From the NCBI GenBank assembly GCA_022571845.1, contig JACZXB010000007.1, positions 62,001 through 126,000 of the forward strand: a stretch of 64,000 bases of DNA. The letters are read 5' to 3'. The notes under the pieces are model-generated. The model made no database searches, was not told the DNA's origin, and saw only the letters and a program-made list of their open reading frames with translations. Position 1 is the stretch's first letter. Every line of letters begins with the position of its first letter. Both the position numbers and the translations under genes were made by a program. Origin of the DNA: Candidatus Zixiibacteriota bacterium (GTDB lineage Bacteria; Zixibacteria; MSB-5A5; GN15; FEB-12). Shown here in pieces: positions 59,140-64,000 of this stretch.

Positions 59140-61665
59140 TTACCAATCCAATTGCCAGCTGGTCGAATCAGGTACGGTAATTCTCTTGTGTACTATGGTA
59201 CCGTCGCTGCGCTCTATTATCAGGTCGTACTGGGTAGCAGCAGGAACCAATGAGTCCGAACGGATCAAATCCAGATAGAAATATCCACTGCTGTCAGATG
59301 TAGTCGTTACCATGAAAGGTGATATAATCAGATTACCCGATTGTGCAACACCGGCAGGGAGAAAGGCTCTGACCACGGCATCTTTTTCGGGGACAGCACT
59401 GACAGAGTACAAATAACCGTATACCCGGCACAAGGCCGGCAAAACAGGAGAGCCCGGGTCAAACTGGTCTCCAAAAACAGTATCAATTCCGGCACCCGTC
59501 ACTATCAACGTATCAAAAGTCTGATAAATGTAGCCGGGTGAAGTTGCTACGATTATAAAGCTGTCAGCATCAAGATTGAATGTTTCAAGTCCCAGTAGAT
59601 CCGATTTCCCTGTAGCTATTAAAGCTGATTGATTGATGTTACGCACTGCCAGATTCGTGCCGGGGATAACTTGAGAAGTAGAAGAGTCGTAGGTTACTAA
59701 TTGATATGAATACGCTCCCGAGCCTGTACCTATGCCCGATATTTCTAAGTCAAGATATTTTCCGAATGTCCCGGCAGTTGTATGATTTGACTGCGGTGTA
59801 TTCCAGACCCAGCCTGCCAGTGTTGCAGAATCCAATCCCGAAGCTCCCTGCACATAAGATGAATTGTTCAGCGAATCCCACATGCTTCCGGCAGCAGTCG
59901 CCGCATCACTAAAAGGAATATTCCATATCTCTTCTCTAAAAGTGCCGTCGATCTGCTCGGCGGTTATTGAATTAGCGGCTAGGTGGGCAGCCGTGATTGC
60001 GTCAGCCTCTATTTGGGCGGCTGATATATCTCCAGTTGCCCTATCAAAGTTAATTCCCGCATAACCGGCTAAATCAATTCTCGAACTACGGGCACCCAAA
60101 ATCGCAAATCTATCAAGAACATTCACCGGCTGTCCAAAAGCGGTATCTAATGTGACAAAACCGGAAATATTGTTGTAACTAATAATTGTTCTGCCACTGC
60201 CAGCATTACTGCCAGTGTAAAAGACCAAATGCTGAGTTCTCATATCCCCACCCGAAAGAGTTGTTTTAAACGCACTTGCACTATTAGCGGTTGAGTCCTT
60301 GACACTGTCCTGTTTAGGCACCAATCCCAACATAGCCGCACCGAAAGTCTCCATTGTGGTATAGCTATTTAATATCTCATCAAAAATAGTGGCGGCGGAG
60401 TCACCCAGAGAAGCCTCTTTAGCCACCCATCCATCCTGAGCTTCGGCGGTATCGTTTATCTTTGCTAAGATATTACCAAATCCCGTAGCAATCTTATTCC
60501 CGGTAGTGTCAAGTAACCAATTCGTATCGGCCAACATATTAGCCCAGCCCGCCCCACCCGCAGCGGAAGTCCAGTTCTGGTTCATCATTGTTTTTATATC
60601 AGTGGTATCCAATCCAGAGGCTGAACCCTGCACATAAGCAGGTTTCATCATTAAAGTACCAAAGCTCGTAGCTGCGCCAGCGTTCACATCAGATGAATCT
60701 CTTTTGAAGACGGTATCTGCAATCGCAACTATGTCAGCTGCGGAAAGACTTGTCGTAATATCAAGAGAGCTGTTATCAATTATAAGGGAGTCATTATCGG
60801 TAATCGGGTTCCAGCCATCAATATTACCCACCTCAGCCGCCAAGGTAGCTTCTCTTGCAATCCAGTTGTCCTGAAGTTGAAGAGTGTCAATAATAGCATT
60901 GGCGGTATCTATGACTTTGCCTATATCTGCGTTGTTGGCTATAGCTTGTGCACTCGCGGCACTTGCGTCTCTCATTATCTTAGCGAAAATACTGTTATTG
61001 GTAGTATCGCTTAAATTTCTATTCAATGTTGTATCTGCTATCGCATCTATGCCCGCCACCGAAAGAGCGTATCCGGTCTTATCGTTGTTGGTAACTACAG
61101 TGACTTCGGGGTCTTTTGAGTTCCAAATCGAAAAGTCAACAATCACCGAATCAGTAGCTGGGTCGTACAGTGAGGCTTCCCTTGCAACCCAGTTATCCTG
61201 TAATTGCAATGTATCAATCGTCCCAAAAGTTGTATCCCGAATCTCATCGAGATAGACATCAAGGGAATCACTGAGAACTTGTACTGTCCCCCAGTTATCC
61301 GTTGGTATGCCGCCGTCACCCCACATAACGATATTGATTGTCAGGGTATAATCTGTTGGTGTGGGCGTGCCGTCTATATCCTGAATCTGGTCAATAAACC
61401 AGTAAGTAGTATCTCCATAAATCTTACTTGTGTCTATGCCTATTGCAAAGGGATAGGTCGTACTGCGGGTATTAAACTGCAAGGCCGTGCCACCATCCAA
61501 ATAAGTAAATACGTGAACTGAGTCTGGCTTTGTTCTGATACCGGAGGAATCAAGTGTTATAACCCGCATAGTTATAAACTCGTCCGCCTTTTTCAGACCA
61601 AGAAAGTCTGCCTGCACCATCATCGGCAACAGCATTATCATTAACGTAAATAATGTTTTCTTCAT
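59140..61665 (-). CDS. Exported fibre-like repeat protein
   Basis: 841 residues. It begins with a Sec-type signal (MKKTLFTLMIMLLPMMVQA). The body alternates short helical and beta stretches, with three copies of an element of the type DTLQLQDNWVAREASL and two of YVQG(S)ASGLD, as in phage tail-fibre shafts. A stretch with ADAITAAHLAANSITAEQIDGTFREEIWN is the kind of heptad-like repeat seen in tail fibres. The C-terminal 120 residues look like a carboxypeptidase-regulatory/CnaB sandwich (CRVYGYLYSV ... DSSGYFYLDL). The start overlaps the stop of the preceding gene by 4 nt. Tail-fibre similarity is by composition and repeat style; the signal peptide is not expected for a phage particle protein. 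Confidence 0.7.
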   Translation of the reverse strand: MKKTLFTLMIMLLPMMVQADFLGLKKADEFITMRVITLDSSGIRTKPDSVHVFTYLDGGTALQFNTRSTTYPFAIGIDTSKIYGDTTYWFIDQIQDIDGTPTPTDYTLTINIVMWGDGGIPTDNWGTVQVLSDSLDVYLDEIRDTTFGTIDTLQLQDNWVAREASLYDPATDSVIVDFSIWNSKDPEVTVVTNNDKTGYALSVAGIDAIADTTLNRNLSDTTNNSIFAKIMRDASAASAQAIANNADIGKVIDTANAIIDTLQLQDNWIAREATLAAEVGNIDGWNPITDNDSLIIDNSSLDITTSLSAADIVAIADTVFKRDSSDVNAGAATSFGTLMMKPAYVQGSASGLDTTDIKTMMNQNWTSAAGGAGWANMLADTNWLLDTTGNKIATGFGNILAKINDTAEAQDGWVAKEASLGDSAATIFDEILNSYTTMETFGAAMLGLVPKQDSVKDSTANSASAFKTTLSGGDMRTQHLVFYTGSNAGSGRTIISYNNISGFVTLDTAFGQPVNVLDRFAILGARSSRIDLAGYAGINFDRATGDISAAQIEADAITAAHLAANSITAEQIDGTFREEIWNIPFSDAATAAGSMWDSLNNSSYVQGASGLDSATLAGWVWNTPQSNHTTAGTFGKYLDLEISGIGTGSGAYSYQLVTYDSSTSQVIPGTNLAVRNINQSALIATGKSDLLGLETFNLDADSFIIVATSPGYIYQTFDTLIVTGAGIDTVFGDQFDPGSPVLPALCRVYGYLYSVSAVPEKDAVVRAFLPAGVAQSGNLIISPFMVTTTSDSSGYFYLDLIRSDSLVPAATQYDLIIERSDGTIVHKRITVPDSTSWQLDW
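60410..61217 (-). repeat. Three copies of a coding repeat in the fibre-like gene
   Basis: Units at 61172-61217, 60845-60890 and 60410-60454 encode DTLQLQDNWVAREASL, DTLQLQDNWIAREATL and DTAEAQDGWVAKEASL. The first two keep about three quarters identity at DNA level; the third is more diverged. Spacing is about 330 and 435 nt. Confidence 0.8.
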
Positions 61666-62804
61666 TTATCCAACCTCGCATACTCAATATTCTCAGTATT
61701 TCTATTTCCCATTTGAATTTTTCTTCTGCGCCCACTTACGCCAGCTTCGCCCGCTTCTGTCCAGCATACTTTTATCTGCACGTGGTCAATGAGAATGTTA
61801 TCAGTCGTGGTGCCAGCTGGATTTATGAACACTCCAAATGTTGTTGCATTTACCTCGGCAACAGTCCAAGTCACACCCCAAAGCACATCGGTTGTGCCTC
61901 TGGCCTCCTGATAAGCATCGGAGTCTTTGTCGAATGTTATGTTGACGACATCCCCAACTTCACTCGTTCCGTTTTTAGTTAAGGCAACATTCACTCTGCG
62001 TCTGCTCGCTTGATTGGCGGCACCTTGACCTTCCATCCGAACAACGATTGAATCAATAGTTGCGCCTGTGGGTGCGCTGATGGTAAAATTCTCCACTTCC
62101 ATATCTACCTGTGATGATTGGTCATCCAAGGCTCTTTGGTCATCACTCAAAAACACCGAATCCTCTCTGCTCCAAGTTGCTCCGTCTGTACTGCTGGTGG
62201 CATCCTGGTAATCACAAGAACCGGCCTCAGTCCAATGAACTACTACGTACATTTTAACAACCCTGGGGTCATCACCGGCAGAAACCCATATCAACGAAAC
62301 ATCAAGACTGTCAACACTCGCCCTCGTCCAAGAGCCAGAACAACCCCCCGCAGAAGTAGGCGGACTTACATAAGCGTCAAAAACATAGTCCGTGAGGGTT
62401 GCTGTCATAGTTATTGTGTTGCCATCACACCAGTTGCTGGTTCCATTGAACAGCCGTGCCTTTATTACAGCAGATCCAGCACCAAAATTCTTTCGTGCCC
62501 TGATATGAATCATCACAGAGTCTATAATTGCATCAGAGGGTATTGTTGTATTGTCTGCCAAAGACAGCATTTCATCACCCGGAGAATCGTCCCATAGATA
62601 GGTAGCGTCATCTGCGTCATTTAATGCGCCATGCTTTGTCGAATTGACAAGCTGCCAATTATCGGGGAACGGGTCACCATCAGGGTCTAAGGTCTCAGTC
62701 CCGGCCCATACATTGGCAGCCAACATAAATAAAAACGGAAAACAAATTATTGATATATAGTTCTGTTGATTTCGTGGTCTGGTCAATTGTTTTACGGATT
62801 TCAT
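61662..62804 (-). CDS. Exported beta-sandwich protein, two-domain, unknown function
   Basis: 380 residues. A basic N-terminus and hydrophobic stretch (about 15-34, YISIICFPFLFMLAANVWAG) form a Sec-type signal. Two jelly-roll-like domains follow with the same design, each starting with a set-up strand and closing with an in-phase strand: PSDAIIDSVMIHIRARK ... VVKMYVVVHWTEAG, and ATIDSIVVRMEGQG ... LIDHVQIKVCWTEAG. The shared VHWTEAG/VCWTEAG ends mark an internal duplication. Such domains occur in phage structural proteins and in secreted FCB proteins. It overlaps its neighbours by 4 nt on both sides. Confidence 0.65.
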   Translation of the reverse strand: MKSVKQLTRPRNQQNYISIICFPFLFMLAANVWAGTETLDPDGDPFPDNWQLVNSTKHGALNDADDATYLWDDSPGDEMLSLADNTTIPSDAIIDSVMIHIRARKNFGAGSAVIKARLFNGTSNWCDGNTITMTATLTDYVFDAYVSPPTSAGGCSGSWTRASVDSLDVSLIWVSAGDDPRVVKMYVVVHWTEAGSCDYQDATSSTDGATWSREDSVFLSDDQRALDDQSSQVDMEVENFTISAPTGATIDSIVVRMEGQGAANQASRRRVNVALTKNGTSEVGDVVNITFDKDSDAYQEARGTTDVLWGVTWTVAEVNATTFGVFINPAGTTTDNILIDHVQIKVCWTEAGEAGVSGRRRKIQMGNRNTENIEYARLDK

Positions 62805-63088
62805 GGTTTGTTAGAGCTACTTCTTTCTTTTGCTTTTGAATTTGAATTTTCTGACTTAAGGGCGGCGCGTCTTATTTTTGAGAGCATCGCCCAAAACTTC
62901 TGCTGGTCCTCCCCTTTTGGAGCCAGTTTGTTTCTAAGTTCAATCATTTTGATTAAATCTCCCGGTTTAAGTTTAATTTCTATATCGCTTAAGAGTCTTT
63001 CATAATATCGTTTGATAAGGTCATCCAGAATTTCCAGACTTTCAGTCGGGGCGAATGATTCAATTGTGTTTTCAGGCATTTCATTCAC
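62801..63088 (-). CDS. Small helical protein of unknown function
   Basis: 95 residues, highly charged, mostly helical, no signal or TM segment. SLEILDDLIKRYYERLLSDI and GDLIKMIELRNKLAP suggest a helical bundle with a Ser/Lys-rich tail. It overlaps the upstream gene by 8 nt and the downstream one by 4 nt. In size and place it resembles the small chaperone or adaptor genes scattered among phage tail genes, but I cannot name it. Confidence 0.55.
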   Translation of the reverse strand: MNEMPENTIESFAPTESLEILDDLIKRYYERLLSDIEIKLKPGDLIKMIELRNKLAPKGEDQQKFWAMLSKIRRAALKSENSNSKAKERSSSNKP

Positions 63089-63455
63089 CTAACTCTATTA
63101 TTATAAGGTCTGTGGTAACCGGTTTATTTGACTTGGAATCGCGGGCAATCTTGAAACCGGTGGAGATTTCGGTGCCGACCATAAAGACCTGCCTGTCGCT
63201 CAAAGGACGGGCTATTACCAGCGCTCTGGCAATGTTGGCCGGAAGTGAGTTACCGCGGCGATCGGTTAATCCGGCAAAGCTGACCGACTGCGATGAATCG
63301 CCGATATTGATTGAGCCAAAAGCAACAGACTTGGTTGCATCGACCTGTTCTAAGTTTAAGTATTCTATTTCTCCGAGGTTTTGGACTCCCCAAACATTGA
63401 AGTTAAGGACGTGCCAGATTCTGTGTGACGTTAATTGTACTAATCCGTTATTCAT
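63081..63455 (-). CDS. Small beta-rich protein of the phage-like block, unknown function
   Basis: 124 residues, no signal peptide. A run of beta strands such as VQNLGEIEYLNLEQVD, SVSFAGLTDRRGN and GFKIARDSKSNKPVTTDLII. A closing FMVGTEISTGFKI is followed by an acidic end. The composition resembles small phage virion or head-tail proteins. It lies 9 nt after the truncated gene and overlaps the next by 8 nt. Confidence 0.5.
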   Translation of the reverse strand: MNNGLVQLTSHRIWHVLNFNVWGVQNLGEIEYLNLEQVDATKSVAFGSINIGDSSQSVSFAGLTDRRGNSLPANIARALVIARPLSDRQVFMVGTEISTGFKIARDSKSNKPVTTDLIIIELGE

Positions 63456-63464
63456 CTATTACCT

Positions 63465-64000
63465 CTAACTGCGTACTGGCGCCGAAGCGCTGTCAAATGG
63501 TGGACGAAATGATTTCAGTAAGGTGTCTGCCCGGCCGGCGTAACTTTCGACCAATTTTAGCCAGGCTGCGGCAACTTTGTCATGACCTCGAAGCGATGAC
63601 AACTCTCTGGCAGCTGATGAACGGCTGATAATTTCCAGAGCACGGTAAGTTGCTGCTGCCTGTATCGCCGGTTCTATGCCAAATTGCCGGTCAGGGTCTA
63701 TGGTCTTTTCTATCAGACCATTGGCCTCATCGACGGCATTTTGCAGAAGTTCTTCGGTGTAACTTTGATAAACAGGTGTGTAGTCAAGATAGACAGACTC
63801 GCCGGATGTTATCGCTCCGGCGGCAATCCTTTTCAGGCTGCCTCCTTCTGAGTCCAGTGAATAGTCCACGCCCTTTTTATATGAGATATAATTAGTGTAC
63901 CAGATCAGAATCGTCTGTCCGGAGCTTAGCGCTCCGTCGCTTTTGATAGTAAGGGCACCGACATCGTAGTCAATTATGTAATCAATATTTTCGGTATAAA
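63465..64000 (-). CDS. Tandem-repeat beta protein of the phage-like block, 5' end outside the window
   Basis: The frame is open from the stop at 63465 to the window edge, so the GTG at 63869 is only an internal codon and the gene is longer than visible. About 178 residues can be read. Two tandem units of about 40 residues are seen: YTENIDYIIDYDVGALTIKS...GQTILIWYT and YKKGVDYSLDSEGGSLKRIA...GESVYLDYT, an internal beta repeat. The C-terminal 110 residues are helical (LLQNAVDEANGLIEK, IQAAATYRALEII). The pattern suggests a structural particle or connector protein. No family named. Confidence 0.6.
   Translation of the reverse strand, partial: YTENIDYIIDYDVGALTIKSDGALSSGQTILIWYTNYISYKKGVDYSLDSEGGSLKRIAAGAITSGESVYLDYTPVYQSYTEELLQNAVDEANGLIEKTIDPDRQFGIEPAIQAAATYRALEIISRSSAARELSSLRGHDKVAAAWLKLVESYAGRADTLLKSFRPPFDSASAPVRS

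Noticed and set aside
63465-63869. 134-residue protein starting with GTG at 63869
   Set aside because: The same frame is open to the window edge and the upstream part repeats the beta unit found just downstream, so the gene is longer.

Overview
The window reads like a chromosomal segment of an uncultured FCB-group bacterium; candidate phylum Zixibacteria or a close relative is my best guess, inferred only from gene content. The evidence is two secreted peptidases with type IX secretion (T9SS) type A sorting domains ending in the same KKMMLLK tail, a PorV/PorQ-family outer-membrane protein, a TonB-dependent receptor with a carboxypeptidase-regulatory N-terminus, large exported proteins ending in dockerin-type repeats, LPS-type enzymes (GT9 heptosyltransferase, LpxL-like acyltransferase) and two sigma-54 activators. 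The cell is therefore diderm. No tRNA, rRNA, CRISPR array or insertion sequence was recognised.

Layout. 1-3077 (+): end of a metallophosphoesterase gene and a CHASE2-receptor Ser/Thr kinase. 3092-13170 (-): one very tight run that begins with fur, feoA, feoB and a 58-residue FeoB-associated Cys-rich protein, and continues through ecfT, truA, a transaldolase-like aldolase, purB, psd, pssA, purS, purQ, a DUF4321-like protein, tatA and an unknown gene. A Fur-box-like palindrome lies in front of fur. 13344-19120 (-): two T9SS cargo peptidases (M6 and S8). 19408-21567 (+): a membrane glycosyltransferase fused to TPRs. 21635-28299 (-): TonB receptor, PorV-like protein and a large lipoprotein, probably one outer-membrane operon. 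28589-32838 (-): LipM-type octanoyltransferase, TPR-GAF-sigma-54 activator, small exported protein. 33097-38271 (-): heptosyltransferase, TolC, MacB-type permease and HlyD/MacA adaptor, with no ATPase gene. 38404-43730 (-): LpxL-like acyltransferase, membrane-bound metallopeptidase, rRNA pseudouridine synthase, scpB, scpA, trpS. 43838-47851 (-): HNH nuclease, NtrC-type regulator, small lipoprotein, FlgD-like exported protein, anchored thermonuclease.

47852-48576 is the longest stretch without an assigned gene (725 nt), leading into a 1682-residue exported dockerin protein (+). Then follow a site-2 protease (+), an HD-GYP response regulator (-) whose 3' end overlaps it, and a second dockerin protein (+) holding what looks like an inactivated C39-type peptidase domain.

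58799-64000 (-) changes character: six compact, mostly overlapping genes that resemble the tail-fibre end of a phage or phage-derived particle (holin-like protein, repeat-rich fibre-like proteins, a tandem-repeat beta protein cut by the window edge). Unusually, the two largest carry Sec-type signal peptides. This is the best candidate here for something not yet described. The second is the TonB receptor, which carries seven calcium-loop-like motifs in a barrel insertion.
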